A stretch of 64,000 nucleotides of DNA from Zobellella endophytica (GTDB lineage: Bacteria; Pseudomonadota; Gammaproteobacteria; Enterobacterales; Aeromonadaceae), in the NCBI RefSeq assembly GCF_003012775.1, contig NZ_PXYG01000002.1, positions 1 to 64,000 of the forward strand, given 5' to 3'. How positions within the stretch are numbered: the stretch's first letter is position 1; each line of letters begins with the position of its first letter. This document shows, one piece after another, positions 50,360 to 60,678 of the stretch. Made by a program: the position numbers and the translations under genes. Below the pieces are notes generated by a model that was not told where the DNA came from, did no database searches, and saw only the letters and a program-made list of their open reading frames with translations.

Positions 50360-50398
50360 CGCTGCGCGGCAAGGCAGGCGGGCCGCCTGCGCTCCAGG
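50360..50398 (+). repeat. REP-like GC-rich palindromic repeat, copy 2
   Basis: Matches the inverse of 46550-46588 at 36 of 39 positions. It contains two small hairpins (TTGCCGC/GCGGCAA at 50356-50372 and GCAGGCGG/CCGCCTGC at 50374-50390) and lies directly beyond the thrC stop. Confidence 0.75.
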
Positions 50399-50402
50399 TT
50401 GG

Positions 50403-51677
50403 TTATTTCATCATCTTCGCCTTGAGGGCGGCGAAGTCGGCGGGGATCGCCTCGGACAGGGATTCCATGGCGCCGTGCTTGGCCAGGGGGCCGGGCAGCG
50501 GAATATCCTGGCCCAGGATCTCGTCCACGCTCTCCTTGAACTTGGCCGGATGGGCGGTGCACAGGAAGATGCCCACCTCGTCCTTGCCCCGCTCCTTGTT
50601 GAGCAGATCCCAGGCGATGGCGCCGTGGGGCTCGCACAGGTAACCCTGGGCGAACAGCCGCTTGAGCGCGTCCCTGGTCTGCTCATCGTCGAGCGCGCCG
50701 GAGGCGATGTCGGACAGTTTCCAGCCCTTGACCCGGCACAGCTCTTCCACCCGCGGCCAGTTGTTGGGGCGGCTCACGTCCATGGCGTTGGACAGGGTCG
50801 CGACGGTGGCATGGGGATCCCAACTGCCGCTTTCCAGGTAGCGCGGCACCGTGTCGTTGGCATTGGTGGCGGCCACGAAGCGCTTCACCGGCAGGCCCAG
50901 TGCCTTGGCGATAAGCCCGGCGGTGAGGTTGCCGAAGTTGCCGGAGGGCACCGCAATCACCGCCTTGTGCCGCTGCTCGGCGGGCAGTTCGGCCACCGCC
51001 TCGAAGTAGTAGCACACCTGGGCCACCAGCCGGCTGATGTTGATGGAGTTGGCGGAGTTGAGACCCACCGCCGCTTTCAGCTCTTCGTCGTCGAAGGCCT
51101 GCTTGACCAGCGCCTGGCAGGCGTCGAAGTCGCCTTGCACCGCGAAGGTGCGGATATTGCCGCCCAGGGTGGTGAACAGCTTTTCCTGCAGCGGGCTGAT
51201 TTTGCCCTCGGGGTAGAGGATCACCACCTCGATGTTGGGCAGGTCGTAGAAGGCGTGGGCCACGGCGGCGCCGGTGTCGCCGGAGGTAGCGGTAAGGATG
51301 GTGATCTTACCATCCTTGCTCAGGGTGGCCAGGCACTGGGCCATGAAGCGGCCGCCGAAGTCCTTGAACGCCAGGGTCGGCCCGTGGAACAGCTCCAGGG
51401 CGTAGGTGTGATCGTCCACCTTCACCAGCGGCGCCGGGAAGGTAAAGGCCTGCTCCACCATGGCGGCGAGGGTGCTTTCCGGAATTTCATCGCCGATCAG
51501 GTGCTGTAGTATGGCCACGGAGCGCGGCACCAGCGGCAGCTCCAGCAGGGCCTCCACGTTGGCAAGCGGGCTCAGGCTTTCCGGGAAAAACAAGCCCTGG
51601 CCCCGGCCCAGTCCCTGCTTGACGGCACCGGCAAAATCGATGGTTTCGGTATTATCCTTGATGTTGTACAACTTCAT
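50403..51677 (-). CDS. thrC: ThrC, threonine synthase
   Basis: A 424-residue PLP enzyme that converts O-phosphohomoserine to threonine. Visible are [20 protein letters not shown] at the N-terminus, the PLP lysine in [30 protein letters not shown] and [16 protein letters not shown] (PLP phosphate loop). The start at 51677 matches E. coli ThrC (428 residues) and has AGGA 8 nt upstream. It overlaps thrB by 4 nt. Confidence 0.98.
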   Translation of the reverse strand: MKLYNIKDNTETIDFAGAVKQGLGRGQGLFFPESLSPLANVEALLELPLVPRSVAILQHLIGDEIPESTLAAMVEQAFTFPAPLVKVDDHTYALELFHGPTLAFKDFGGRFMAQCLATLSKDGKITILTATSGDTGAAVAHAFYDLPNIEVVILYPEGKISPLQEKLFTTLGGNIRTFAVQGDFDACQALVKQAFDDEELKAAVGLNSANSINISRLVAQVCYYFEAVAELPAEQRHKAVIAVPSGNFGNLTAGLIAKALGLPVKRFVAATNANDTVPRYLESGSWDPHATVATLSNAMDVSRPNNWPRVEELCRVKGWKLSDIASGALDDEQTRDALKRLFAQGYLCEPHGAIAWDLLNKERGKDEVGIFLCTAHPAKFKESVDEILGQDIPLPGPLAKHGAMESLSEAIPADFAALKAKMMK

Positions 51678-52630
51678 AGCTCTGTTCCTGTTACCCGAGC
51701 GCCCTCGGCATCGAGTTTGCAAATATGGCAAAAGCCATCCTGATTCTGAATAAAGTGGTCGGCCAGCCAGTGTTTGAGTTTTTCCGCCTGATGCAGGTCT
51801 TTCATCACGCAGAACACGGTAGGGCCGCTGCCGGATATGCCGGTGGCCAGCGCCCCCATGGTGGCGGCGTGTTCACGCACCTCGTTGAAGCCGGGGATCA
51901 GCTGGGCCCGATAGGGTTCGGCGATCACGTCCTTCAGCATGGCGGCGGCCACCTTCTCCTGGCCGGTGTGGCTGGCGTGCACAAAGCCCGCCAGCCGGCG
52001 GCCATAGGCCAGGCAGTCCTGCCGGCGGTATTGCGCCGGTAGGATAGCACGGGCGGCGGAGGTAGACACGCTGATGCCCGGATAGCACAGCACCCAGTAC
52101 CACTCGTCGAACACCGGCAGCGACTGGCTGACCACACCGGCTTCATCCAACACCAGCTGCATGCCGCCGAGGTGGCAGGGCGCCACATTGTCGTAGTGAA
52201 CTGAACCGGAAATCTGCCCTTCCAGCTCGCCCATCAGCAGGGTCAGTTCGTGCTCGCTCATGGCCCCGTCGTGGAAGGCGTTGAGCGCCACGAAGGCGGC
52301 GACGATACTGGTAGCACTGGAGCCCAGCCCCGAGCCCACCGGCAGGTTCTTCTCCAGGGTCATCACCAGCGGCTTGAGCTCGCGGCCCTTTTTCGCCAGC
52401 GCCTTGCCGTAGGCCACATAGCAGTCGTAGACGATATTCTGGGTAAAATCGTCCGGCAGCTTGTGGGCGAAGGGACCCACATTGACCAGATTGAAGTCGC
52501 CGTCGCTCTCGCCCACCAACACCCGGTCACCCAGCAGGGTGCCGTCCAGGGGGGCCAACGCGGCCCCCAATACATCAAAACCCACGCTCACATTGGCGGT
52601 AGAGGCAGGGGCGTACGCTACAACATTCAT
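51674..52630 (-). CDS. thrB: ThrB, homoserine kinase
   Basis: A 318-residue GHMP kinase that phosphorylates homoserine. It has the ATP-binding motif [18 protein letters not shown], the N-terminal [20 protein letters not shown] and a C-terminal [13 protein letters not shown] glycine loop. It abuts thrA directly and overlaps thrC. Confidence 0.98.
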   Translation of the reverse strand: MNVVAYAPASTANVSVGFDVLGAALAPLDGTLLGDRVLVGESDGDFNLVNVGPFAHKLPDDFTQNIVYDCYVAYGKALAKKGRELKPLVMTLEKNLPVGSGLGSSATSIVAAFVALNAFHDGAMSEHELTLLMGELEGQISGSVHYDNVAPCHLGGMQLVLDEAGVVSQSLPVFDEWYWVLCYPGISVSTSAARAILPAQYRRQDCLAYGRRLAGFVHASHTGQEKVAAAMLKDVIAEPYRAQLIPGFNEVREHAATMGALATGISGSGPTVFCVMKDLHQAEKLKHWLADHFIQNQDGFCHICKLDAEGARVTGTEL

Positions 52631-55090
52631 TTAGATCTCCTGCTTCCAGTTATGGGTGCGCAACAGGTCGGCGAACACACCGGCGGCGGTGACATCGGCA
52701 CCGGCGCCGTAGCCGCGCAGTACCAGCGGGATCGGCTGGTAATACTGGGTATAGAACGCCAGGGCGTTTTCGCCGTCCTTGACCTTGAACAGGGGATCAT
52801 CGCCGTCTACCGCCTTGATGGCAACCTTGCAGTGGCCGTTTTCGATGGAGCCCACGTAACGCAGCACCTTGCCTTCGGCGGCGGCCTCGGCCACCCGCGC
52901 CTCGAAGTAGGCGCTGGCCTCCGGCAGCCGGGCCATGAAACTCTCGATGTCGCCGTCGGCATCAAACTCCGGCGGCAGCGCCATCTCCACCTCGATGTCG
53001 CTCAGATCCAGCTCCATGCCGGCTTCCCGCGCCAGGATCAGCAGCTTGCGCGCCACGTCCATGCCGTTCAGATCGTCGCGCGGATCCGGCTCGGTAAAGC
53101 CGTTCTCCCGGGCGATGCGGGTGGCGTCGGCAAAGCTCATGCCTTCGTCCAGCTTGCCGAAGATGTAGGACATGGAGCCGGACAGGATGCCGCCGAACGC
53201 CTTCAGCTGGTCGCCGGCGCGGATCAGGTTCTGCAGGTTCTCGATCACCGGCAGGCCGGCACCCACGTTAGTCTCGTAGAGGAACTTGCGGCGGGTGGCC
53301 TGGGCGGTACGGCGCAGCTCGCGGTAGTAATCCAGGCTGGCGGTGTTGGCCTTCTTGTTGGGGGTCACCACGTGGAAGCCGGCGGCGAGGAAGTCGGCGT
53401 ACTGGTCGGCGATCTGCTCGTTGGAGGTACAGTCCACCAGCACCGGGTTGATCAGGTGGCTGTCTTCCACCATCCGCGCCACCCGCTCCAGGTTGAAGGC
53501 TTCATGGGCCTGCTCCAGCCGGTCGCGCCACTCGTTGAGGTTGAGGCCGTTGCGGTCCAGCGCCATCTTGCGGGAGTTGGCGATACCCACTACCCGGATA
53601 CCGATGTCCTGGGCTTCCAGCACCGGCTGCTGGCGGCGGATCTGCTCGAGCAGGGCCGCGCCCACGCCGCCACAGCCCACCAGGAACACATCGATGAACT
53701 GGCGGCTGGAGAAAAAGTTCTGGTGGCAGGCCTTGATCGCCTCGGTGGTCTTTTCCTTGCGGATCACCGCCGAGATGGAGCGCTCGCTGGAGCCCTGGGC
53801 GATGGCCACGATATTGATGGAGGCCTCGGCCAGGGAGTTGAAGAAGCGGGCCGACACGCCCTTGGCAGTGCGCATGCGATCGCCGACCAGGGAGATGATG
53901 GCCAGATCGTCGAGCACGTCCAGCGGCTCCAGCAGGTTGTTCTTGAACTCCAGGGCGAACTCGTCGGCGATGGCCTTCTGCGCCTTGTGTTTGTCGTAGC
54001 TGTGGATACAGAAGCTGACGCTGTACTCGGACGAACTCTGGGTGATCAGCACGATGCTGACCCCGGCACGGGACACGCAGGAGAACAGCCGGCCGGCCAT
54101 GCCCACCATGCCCTTCATACCCGGGCCGGAGATGTTGATCATGGTCATGCCGGCCAGATCGGAGATGCCCTTGACCTGCAGATCGTCGTCGCTGCACTCG
54201 GGCCCGATCAGCGACCCTTCACCCTGGGGGTTGCCGGTGTTCTTGATGAGACAAGGGATATGGAACTGGGCGATGGGCGCGATGGTCTTGGGATGCAGCA
54301 CCTTGGCGCCGAAGTAGGACAGCTCCATCGCTTCCTTGTAGGAAAGCTGTTTGAGCAGCTTGGCGTCGGGCACCAGCCGCGGATCGCAGTTGTAGACCCC
54401 GTCCACGTCGGTCCAGATCTCGCAGCATTCGGCGTCCACGCAGGCGGCCAGCACGGCGGCGGAGTAGTCGGAGCCGTTGCGGCCCAGGATCACCGTCTCG
54501 CCCTTGTCGTTGCCGGCGGTAAAGCCCGGCATCAGGTAGACGCAGTCGCTGCGCAGGCCCTGGTCGCGGAAGCGCTGGCGGGAGACTTCGATATTGACGT
54601 GGGCTTCGAGGAAGCTGCCCTCGCCCAGCAGCATGGCCTGGGGAGAAATCACTTCCACCTGCTCGCCGCGGGCCTTGAGCAGCTCGGCCATCACCGCGAT
54701 GGACAGCGCCTCGCCCCGGCTCAGGATGCGGGCCTGGATATTGTCCGGGCACTGTTGCAGCAGGCTGACGCCCTGTAGCAGGCGGGTGAGCTGGCCCAAC
54801 TCCCGATCCACCTGGGCCTTGAGCGCCTCCGCCTCCAGGTTGCCGTGGGCGGCCTGGAGGCCCTCGATGATGGCGTGGAAGATCTGTTCGATGTCCTTCA
54901 GCACCGGGGCCGGATCCAGGCCGCGGATGGTCTGCTCCACCACCGCCACCAGGTGATTGGTGACCCTGGCCGGCGCCGACAGCACCAGGGCGACCTGGGA
55001 CTGGCGCTGATTGTTGACCACGATATCGGCCACGGTCTGGAACCGTTCGGCATTGGCCAGAGAAGTGCCGCCAAATTTCAAGACACGCAT
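52631..55090 (-). CDS. thrA: ThrA, aspartokinase I / homoserine dehydrogenase I
   Basis: An 819-residue bifunctional enzyme for the first and third steps of threonine synthesis. Aspartokinase (1 to about 290) has [17 protein letters not shown] and [15 protein letters not shown]. Two ACT-type regulatory segments occupy about 310-460, and homoserine dehydrogenase (about 465-819) has [32 protein letters not shown] and [14 protein letters not shown]. Length equals E. coli ThrA (820). Preceded by thrL and an attenuator. Confidence 0.98.
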   Translation of the reverse strand: MRVLKFGGTSLANAERFQTVADIVVNNQRQSQVALVLSAPARVTNHLVAVVEQTIRGLDPAPVLKDIEQIFHAIIEGLQAAHGNLEAEALKAQVDRELGQLTRLLQGVSLLQQCPDNIQARILSRGEALSIAVMAELLKARGEQVEVISPQAMLLGEGSFLEAHVNIEVSRQRFRDQGLRSDCVYLMPGFTAGNDKGETVILGRNGSDYSAAVLAACVDAECCEIWTDVDGVYNCDPRLVPDAKLLKQLSYKEAMELSYFGAKVLHPKTIAPIAQFHIPCLIKNTGNPQGEGSLIGPECSDDDLQVKGISDLAGMTMINISGPGMKGMVGMAGRLFSCVSRAGVSIVLITQSSSEYSVSFCIHSYDKHKAQKAIADEFALEFKNNLLEPLDVLDDLAIISLVGDRMRTAKGVSARFFNSLAEASINIVAIAQGSSERSISAVIRKEKTTEAIKACHQNFFSSRQFIDVFLVGCGGVGAALLEQIRRQQPVLEAQDIGIRVVGIANSRKMALDRNGLNLNEWRDRLEQAHEAFNLERVARMVEDSHLINPVLVDCTSNEQIADQYADFLAAGFHVVTPNKKANTASLDYYRELRRTAQATRRKFLYETNVGAGLPVIENLQNLIRAGDQLKAFGGILSGSMSYIFGKLDEGMSFADATRIARENGFTEPDPRDDLNGMDVARKLLILAREAGMELDLSDIEVEMALPPEFDADGDIESFMARLPEASAYFEARVAEAAAEGKVLRYVGSIENGHCKVAIKAVDGDDPLFKVKDGENALAFYTQYYQPIPLVLRGYGAGADVTAAGVFADLLRTHNWKQEI

Positions 55091-55111
55091 TCATTACTCC
55101 CTGTGTAAAAC

Positions 55112-55146
55112 GAAAAAGCCCGCATCTGGTTGGGATACGGGCTCTT
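55112..55146 (-). terminator. thr operon attenuator
   Basis: On the minus strand AGCCCGTAT pairs with ATGCGGGCT (one mismatch), followed by TTTTTCG. It lies between thrL and thrA, about 30 nt after the leader stop codon. Confidence 0.9.
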
Positions 55147-55174
55147 GGATTCAAATCTGTTTGTCGTCAGCGCA

Positions 55175-55249
55175 TCAGCCCGCCCCAGTGCCACCAGTGG
55201 TGGTACCGGTAATAATAATGGCGGTAATGCGGCTTGCACTCGGCAACAT
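55175..55249 (-). CDS. thrL: ThrL, thr leader peptide
   Basis: A 24-residue leader whose second half is ITAIIITGTTTGGTGAG: dense in Ile and Thr codons, the two amino acids whose charged tRNAs set thr attenuation. It starts at ATG 55249, just downstream of a sigma-70 promoter, and is followed by the attenuator. It is too short for routine ORF calling. Confidence 0.92.
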   Translation of the reverse strand: MLPSASRITAIIITGTTTGGTGAG

Positions 55250-55279
55250 GACGGACAACCTCGAAAAACGGATGGCATA

Positions 55280-55308
55280 GCAATAACCCGAGCCTCCCTG
55301 CTTGTCAA
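55280..55308 (-). promoter_or_regulatory. thr operon promoter
   Basis: Minus-strand TTGACA (55303-55308), exactly 17 bp, then TATTGC (55280-55285). The -35 lies directly after the lasT stop codon, so thrABC has its own promoter. Confidence 0.8.
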
Positions 55309-55310
55309 CT

Positions 55311-56003
55311 TCAATCCCTGTCGCTCAGGGCGCGGGCCAGGTCTTTATACAGCAGATGCAGCAGATTCAGATCCCGTTGTTCCAGCATAGGCAATCGGTC
55401 ACGGACCCACTCCGCCAGTTTTTCCTGCTGCGATACTCCGACAAGATCAAATAATTGCTCTGTTTTTTGCTGCAGTACCCGTAATTGGGCATTTTCGGTG
55501 TGAACGCCGCTTTTTTCCTCGTTTTCCGGCGCCAACCCCTGGCTGAACTCCCAGGCATAAAGCATGATGGCCTGGCCCAGATTAAGCGAAGGATAAGTCA
55601 CTTTCAGCGGCAGGTAGCTGATGATATCGGCCAGTGCCAGATCGTCGTTACTTAACCCCGACTCCTCGCAACCAAACAGCAACGCCACTTTTTGCAGCTG
55701 CTTGTTGTTGACCTGGGTGATGGCCTCCTTGGGGGTGAGATAGTGCAGGTAGCGGCCGCGCCGGCGCGCCGTGGTGGCGATGACCAGGTCCATGTCCGCC
55801 AGTCCCTCGGCCAGGGTCGGATAAAACTCGGCCTGCTCCAGTATCTCCTGGGCGCCGTGGGCCACCCAGTGGGCCTGCTCCCGCTCGTGCACCCGGCTGT
55901 CCACCAGCCGCATGCGGGCGAAGCCCATGGTTTTCATGGCGCGGGCGGCGGCGCCGACGTTTTCGGCCCGGGCCGGTGATTTGAGTACGAAATAAAGCTC
56001 CAT
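55311..56003 (-). CDS. lasT: SpoU/TrmJ-family RNA methyltransferase (LasT/YjtD)
   Basis: A 230-residue SPOUT methyltransferase. Motif 1 is SPARAENVGAAARAMKTMG, motif 2 LLFGCEESGLSNDDL and motif 3 YPSLNLGQAIMLYAWE. It is related to TrmJ, but the E. coli LasT/YjtD homologue sits between arcA and thrL, matching this location. The RNA target is not established. The ATG at 56003 has GGGGAG upstream; the 56120 start is rejected. Confidence 0.88.
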   Translation of the reverse strand: MELYFVLKSPARAENVGAAARAMKTMGFARMRLVDSRVHEREQAHWVAHGAQEILEQAEFYPTLAEGLADMDLVIATTARRRGRYLHYLTPKEAITQVNNKQLQKVALLFGCEESGLSNDDLALADIISYLPLKVTYPSLNLGQAIMLYAWEFSQGLAPENEEKSGVHTENAQLRVLQQKTEQLFDLVGVSQQEKLAEWVRDRLPMLEQRDLNLLHLLYKDLARALSDRD

Positions 56004-56181
56004 GCCACTCCCCTTGCTGTAAGGCCGTATATTGTCCGTAAACCGGGGGCGGAGGTAAAGGGTAAGGAGCGAGGATGGCGCGCAGGCGGCAACCCGTCTC
56101 AGCGCACAATAAATTCCCACATGACGCCCGGATCCATTACTATCCCGACAGACCCAGCGCCATCACCATAAGGGAGCAGGC

Positions 56182-57945
56182 ATGAGCAACCACGCCAGGG
56201 AATTGGCCGGCATCATCATGAACAGGTTCGATGCTTTCTACCGTCGCTTTCTCGATATCACCCTGGGCGCCAAGGTCAGGTTCGAGAGCAAAGACTGGCT
56301 GGGCGTGCAACTGGCCGGGCGCCAGCGCATCCGCCTCTATGATCACCACGTGAACGAAACCCTGCAGGCGGTGCGTGATCATATGGGCGGCGCGCCCCTC
56401 GGCCAGGAGGGCCTCAAGGCGCTGAAGCAGGCGTTCAACGACCGGCTCACCGAGCATGCCAACCCGGAAATTGCCGAGTCCTTCTATAACTCGGTGTACC
56501 GGCGCTCCCTGCGCCATCACAATATCCGCGCCGAAAATCTCTATGTGCACGGCTTTATCCGCCGGGCGACGGACCCGGATCTGACCCCCTACTGCTGGCA
56601 GTACCGGACCAACACCGGGGCACTCGGCGACTGCCTGCGCCAGGTGCTGGAACGGCTGCAACTGGCGGTACCGTTCAGCGACCTGACCCGTGACCTGGGC
56701 TACGTGGACCGTTACCTGCAAGACCATGGCCCGGCCGAACTCCGCGGGGGAGAAATCGGTCTGACTTTCGTCAATACCCTGTTCTACCGCAACAAGGGCG
56801 CCTACCTGATCGGCCGGCTGGAGCAGGGCGGCCTGCAGTGGCCCTTTATCCTGCCCATACTGCACGACGATCAGGGCGGCCTCAACCTGGACACCCTGAT
56901 CCTCTCAAAGGACGATGCTTCCATCCTGTTCGGCTTCGCCCGGGCCTACTTCATGGTGTGGTGCCCGGTACCGGCGCTGCTGGTACACTTTTTGCGCAGC
57001 CTGCTGCCCAACAAGGCGGATTACGAGCTGTACACCGCCATCGGCTGCCAGAAGCACGGCAAGACCGAGTTCCACCGCGACTTTCTCAACCACCTGCACC
57101 AGTCACGGGACCAGTTCGAGCTGGCACCGGGCATCAAGGGCATGGTGATGAGCGTGTTCACCCTGCCCTCCTTTGATGTGGTGTTCAAGGTGATCAAGGA
57201 CAGGTTCACCCCGCCGAAGGAGGTGAACCACGAGACGGTGAAGGCCAAATACCGGCTGGTGAAACAGCACGACCGGGTGGGCCGCATGGCCGATACCCTG
57301 GAGTTCACCAACTTCGAGCTACCGCTGCACCGCATCAGCCCTATGCTTCTGGCCGAACTGCAGCAGGTGGCCCCTTCCCTGCTCAGCATCAAGGGCGACA
57401 CCCTGGTGATCCGCCACCTGTACAGCGAGCGGCGGATGACGCCACTCAATATCTACCTGGAGCACGCCACCGACGAGGCGGTGCAGGACGCCATCGACGA
57501 ATACGCCAACGCCATCAAGCAGCTGGCGGCGGCCAATATCTTTCCCGGCGACATGTTGTTCAAGAATTTCGGGGTGACCCGCCACGGACGGGTGATCTTC
57601 TACGACTACGACGAAATCGCCTACATGACCGAGTGCCACTTCCGCGACATTCCCAAGGCCCGTTACCCGGAAGACGAGCTCAGCGCCGAGCCCTGGTATT
57701 CGGTGGGCCCCAGCGACATCTTCCCTGAGGAGTTCGCCACCTTCCTGCTCAGCAGCCCCCGCATCCGCGAGGCCTTCAAGCAGCAGCACAACGATCTCTT
57801 TACCGCCGGCTACTGGCGCCAGCTGCAGCAGAACATCGAAGCCGGCTGCTTCGTGGACGTGTTCCCCTACCGGCGCAGGCAGCGGTTTCGATTTCTGTAC
57901 CAGCAAGGGAACGACAAGCCCGGGGACGGCGCCTCGCCTCCCTGA
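56182..57945 (+). CDS. aceK: AceK, isocitrate dehydrogenase kinase/phosphatase
   Basis: A 587-residue bifunctional enzyme that phosphorylates and dephosphorylates isocitrate dehydrogenase to route isocitrate into the glyoxylate bypass. [19 protein letters not shown] contains the ATP-contacting Lys, and the kinase core has [20 protein letters not shown] and [17 protein letters not shown]. Unlike E. coli it is not linked to aceBA here, so it must be expressed separately. Confidence 0.97.
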   Translation: MSNHARELAGIIMNRFDAFYRRFLDITLGAKVRFESKDWLGVQLAGRQRIRLYDHHVNETLQAVRDHMGGAPLGQEGLKALKQAFNDRLTEHANPEIAESFYNSVYRRSLRHHNIRAENLYVHGFIRRATDPDLTPYCWQYRTNTGALGDCLRQVLERLQLAVPFSDLTRDLGYVDRYLQDHGPAELRGGEIGLTFVNTLFYRNKGAYLIGRLEQGGLQWPFILPILHDDQGGLNLDTLILSKDDASILFGFARAYFMVWCPVPALLVHFLRSLLPNKADYELYTAIGCQKHGKTEFHRDFLNHLHQSRDQFELAPGIKGMVMSVFTLPSFDVVFKVIKDRFTPPKEVNHETVKAKYRLVKQHDRVGRMADTLEFTNFELPLHRISPMLLAELQQVAPSLLSIKGDTLVIRHLYSERRMTPLNIYLEHATDEAVQDAIDEYANAIKQLAAANIFPGDMLFKNFGVTRHGRVIFYDYDEIAYMTECHFRDIPKARYPEDELSAEPWYSVGPSDIFPEEFATFLLSSPRIREAFKQQHNDLFTAGYWRQLQQNIEAGCFVDVFPYRRRQRFRFLYQQGNDKPGDGASPP

Positions 57946-57967
57946 GCGGCAGGCACGGCGCCCCGGG

Positions 57968-58459
57968 TTACAGGAGAGGGTGGCTCAGGGGCTCGCGGGA
58001 GACGATGAGGCCGTTGAGATCCCCATACACATAGTCGCCGGGGTAGATGGTGCAACCGGCAAAACTGACGGGCACCTCCACATCGCCCAGGCCGCGCTTT
58101 TCGGTTTTCACCGGGCTGGTGGCCAGGGCCTTGACACCGATGCCCATCCCGCCGATGGCCCCCGCATCCCGGATGGCCCCGTTGACAACGATGCCCTCCC
58201 AGCCGTTTTCCACGCCTTGTTCGGCCAGCATGTCGCCCAGCAACGCCCGGCGTACCATGCCGCCGCCGTCCACCACCAGCACCTTGCCGGTTCCCGGCGT
58301 GCCCAGCAGCTCCCGCACCTTGGAATTGTCCTCAAAGCAACGGACGGTCACCGCCTGGCCCCAGAATATCTTCTCGCCCCCAAAATCCTGGAACACGGGG
58401 TTCATGACCATCACCTTGTCGGCGTGCTCGTCGCATAAATCCGGTAATAGATCCAACAT
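57968..58459 (-). CDS. rraA: RraA, regulator of ribonuclease E activity
   Basis: A 163-residue RraA/DlpA-fold protein. Characteristic stretches are MLDLLPDLCDEHADKVMVMN, FGGEKIFWGQAVTVRCFEDN, VVDGGGMVRRALLGDMLAEQ and GIVVNGAIRDAG. In E. coli RraA binds RNase E and inhibits mRNA decay. Length is the same as E. coli RraA (161). Convergent with aceK over 22 bp. Confidence 0.96.
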   Translation of the reverse strand: MLDLLPDLCDEHADKVMVMNPVFQDFGGEKIFWGQAVTVRCFEDNSKVRELLGTPGTGKVLVVDGGGMVRRALLGDMLAEQGVENGWEGIVVNGAIRDAGAIGGMGIGVKALATSPVKTEKRGLGDVEVPVSFAGCTIYPGDYVYGDLNGLIVSREPLSHPLL

Positions 58460-58912
58460 GTTAACCTCCTGGCTGCGGTAAATGGGACGGGCGGCAAAGC
58501 CGGGCTGCCGCGTCGGACTTGCCGCCCTCCTGCCCGATTTTCCATCTTACGTTGTATAACATTCGCCGTGTTTTGTTAAATCCCGGCTTGACCTGGATCA
58601 ATCCAGTCCATAAAACTATTTAACAATATCGGCCGCAGGCTGTTGTTATGCCCCTGTTAACTGTTAAAATAACACAACTTTACGTAATGGACCCTGTTCG
58701 TCCCGTTTGGTGATATTTTCTGGACATGACGCAGTAACTGCATGGGATGCAAGTGAAAAACGGCTAAAAAACACGGCTCCTTGACGGATTCAAGCTATCC
58801 ATTTAGAGGTACATAGCGTAATTTAGTTACACTATTTTGCTCATTTTGGCTCGCATCGACTCCGGCAGCTGTTGGCAACGAATTATCTTTACATCTAAAA
58901 ACAGGTACGCTC
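58460..58912. other. 453-bp divergent regulatory region, rraA/arcA
   Basis: No ORF of note. It contains an FNR-type box (58588-58601) and an AT-rich stretch with repeated TGTTAA (58655-58667) that could bear ArcA or similar sites. GTAATTTAGTTAC lies near 58818. The long untranslated leader of arcA is consistent with multi-promoter control as in E. coli, but individual promoters are not clear. Confidence 0.5.
58588..58601. promoter_or_regulatory. FNR-type box upstream of arcA
   Basis: TTGACCTGGATCAA matches TTGAT-N4-ATCAA at 9 of 10 positions, 312 bp before the arcA start. arcA is FNR-activated in E. coli, so the same link is likely; it could also affect rraA. Confidence 0.65.
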
Positions 58913-59629
58913 ATGCAGACACCTCACATTCTTATCGTCGAAGACGAACTGGTCACCCGCAACACCCTCAAGAGCATTTTCGAGGCCGAAGGCTATGTGG
59001 TGCTCGAAGCCACCGACGGCGAAGAGATGTACAAAGCGCTGTCCGAAAACAAGATCAACCTGGTGATCATGGACATCAACCTGCCCGGCAAAAACGGCCT
59101 GCTGCTGGCCCGGGAACTGCGTGAACAGCATAACCTGGCACTGATGTTCCTGACCGGCCGCGACAATGAAGTCGACAAGATCCTGGGGCTGGAAATCGGC
59201 GCCGACGACTACATTACCAAGCCGTTCAACCCGCGCGAGCTCACCATCCGTGCCCGCAACCTGCTGGGACGCACCATGCAGTCGCCGGACGCCCAGGACG
59301 AAGAGAAGCAGGTGGAAGCCTATCGTTTCAACGGCTGGACCCTGGACATCAACAGCCGAGCCCTGGTCAGCCCCAATGGCGAGATGTTCAAGCTGCCGCG
59401 CAGCGAGTTCCGCGCCATGGTGCATTTCTGTGAAAACCCGGGCCAGATCCAGAGCCGGGGCGAACTGCTGAAAAAGATGACCGGCCGCGAGCTCAAGCCC
59501 CACGACCGCACCGTGGACGTGACCATCCGCCGTATCCGCAAACATTTCGAATCCATGCCGGATACCCCGGAGATCATCGCCACCATCCATGGCGAAGGCT
59601 ATCGCTTCTGCGGCGAGCTGGAAGACTGA
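58913..59629 (+). CDS. arcA: ArcA, aerobic respiration control response regulator
   Basis: A 238-residue OmpR-family regulator. The receiver domain begins [19 protein letters not shown], with phospho-acceptor Asp54 ([12 protein letters not shown]) and Lys in [11 protein letters not shown]. The C-terminal winged helix has [19 protein letters not shown]. It represses aerobic metabolism under low oxygen, with ArcB (not in this window). Single gene with its own terminator. Confidence 0.98.
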   Translation: MQTPHILIVEDELVTRNTLKSIFEAEGYVVLEATDGEEMYKALSENKINLVIMDINLPGKNGLLLARELREQHNLALMFLTGRDNEVDKILGLEIGADDYITKPFNPRELTIRARNLLGRTMQSPDAQDEEKQVEAYRFNGWTLDINSRALVSPNGEMFKLPRSEFRAMVHFCENPGQIQSRGELLKKMTGRELKPHDRTVDVTIRRIRKHFESMPDTPEIIATIHGEGYRFCGELED

Positions 59630-59635
59630 TACAGC

Positions 59636-59662
59636 AAAGCCCGGGCCATCCCGGGCTTTTTC
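59636..59662 (+). terminator. arcA rho-independent terminator
   Basis: Stem AAAGCCCGGG/CCCGGGCTTT with loop CCAT and a T-rich tail, 7 nt after the stop. Confidence 0.93.
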
Positions 59663-59823
59663 GTTTTTTCCATACGCCACATTCGCCAGTGAAAAGCACA
59701 AACTGCATGGAATACCGATGATCCGGCCCTATCGGTCGGCTGCTGCATGACCGCGAAGGCTTCAGTGATAGCGACATCGGTTTCAAGACCATGGTGATAT
59801 CGGAAACGGTTTAGAAACCCGGC

Positions 59824-60678
59824 CTACCGATCTTGCGGTAACCACAGGCGCGGGTCCCGCGGCGGAACAAAGCCCGGTATCAGCGGATTGTCCAGGCGCA
59901 ATACCCGCAACCCCGGACGGTTGATGAAGTCCAGGGCCTGGCGGTGCTCCTCCTGCGCCCTGAACAGTTGCTCGAAAGCACCGTCCGCCACCGCCCGCAT
60001 CAATCCCGTCTCCAATCGTTCCGCCAACGCGGTGTTGTCGGGATGCACAAAAAAGTAGATGGGCGCCGGGTAATAGAGCGCCAGCCCGGGAACCACGGTG
60101 AGATCCAGAGGGGAATGGCGCTTGAGCTCCGGCCACACCTCGGCCACGCTGCGCGGAAAATAGTCCACCCGCTGCCCCATCACCATCCGGAACATGCCGT
60201 CGTAATCGGTTGAGGTCCCCACTTCAAGCCCATTGCCACGCAGTACCTCCACATCCGGCCAGCCCGCCCCCTGAATGGTGGTCAGCGCCGACAGCGCCTC
60301 CAGCGAGCGGATCCGCTCGAACCGCGCCGCGCCGTCCGGGTGGGTCAGCAACACCCTGTAGCCCAGCAGCCCCCTGAGCAGGGGCACGGGCACCGCCCTC
60401 ACCTTGTTCATGCGTTCCTGGCTGGCCATGCTCCACACCAGATCCAGCTCTCCCCGAGCCACCATCTCAAAGGCCCGGGCCTGGGACAGGGGCTCGTGAT
60501 AGGGCTTGCTATGGGCCGGGCCATGATCTTCCTGTGTCTTTTCCAGGGCCAGCGCCAACAGCGCAATAAAGTAGTTCACCCGCTGATCCTGTCGGCTTTC
60601 CGCCGGCCTGTGGGTGATCTCCATGGCCGGCAGTTCCATGGCCGCCATCAGCAGCAGGCAGGCGACTAATCGGAACAC
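59824..60678 (-). CDS. periplasmic solute-binding-type protein (SBP_bac_3-like)
   Basis: 284 residues. A hydrophobic N-terminal signal sequence (MFRLVACLLLMAAMELPAM) precedes a type II periplasmic binding fold (ARAFEMVARGELDLVWSMAS; GMFRMVMGQRVDYFPRSVAE; FFVHPDNTALAERLETGLMR). No permease or ATPase is next to it. Instead it overlaps the GGDEF/EAL gene by 13 nt, so it may feed a signal to that protein's periplasmic sensor. Start is GTG with AAGGAA upstream. Ligand unknown. Confidence 0.82.
   Translation of the reverse strand: MFRLVACLLLMAAMELPAMEITHRPAESRQDQRVNYFIALLALALEKTQEDHGPAHSKPYHEPLSQARAFEMVARGELDLVWSMASQERMNKVRAVPVPLLRGLLGYRVLLTHPDGAARFERIRSLEALSALTTIQGAGWPDVEVLRGNGLEVGTSTDYDGMFRMVMGQRVDYFPRSVAEVWPELKRHSPLDLTVVPGLALYYPAPIYFFVHPDNTALAERLETGLMRAVADGAFEQLFRAQEEHRQALDFINRPGLRVLRLDNPLIPGFVPPRDPRLWLPQDR

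Noticed and set aside
52250-54778. 842-residue plus-strand ORF
   Set aside because: Lies wholly antisense to thrA/thrB with the same shadow composition and no recognisable domain.
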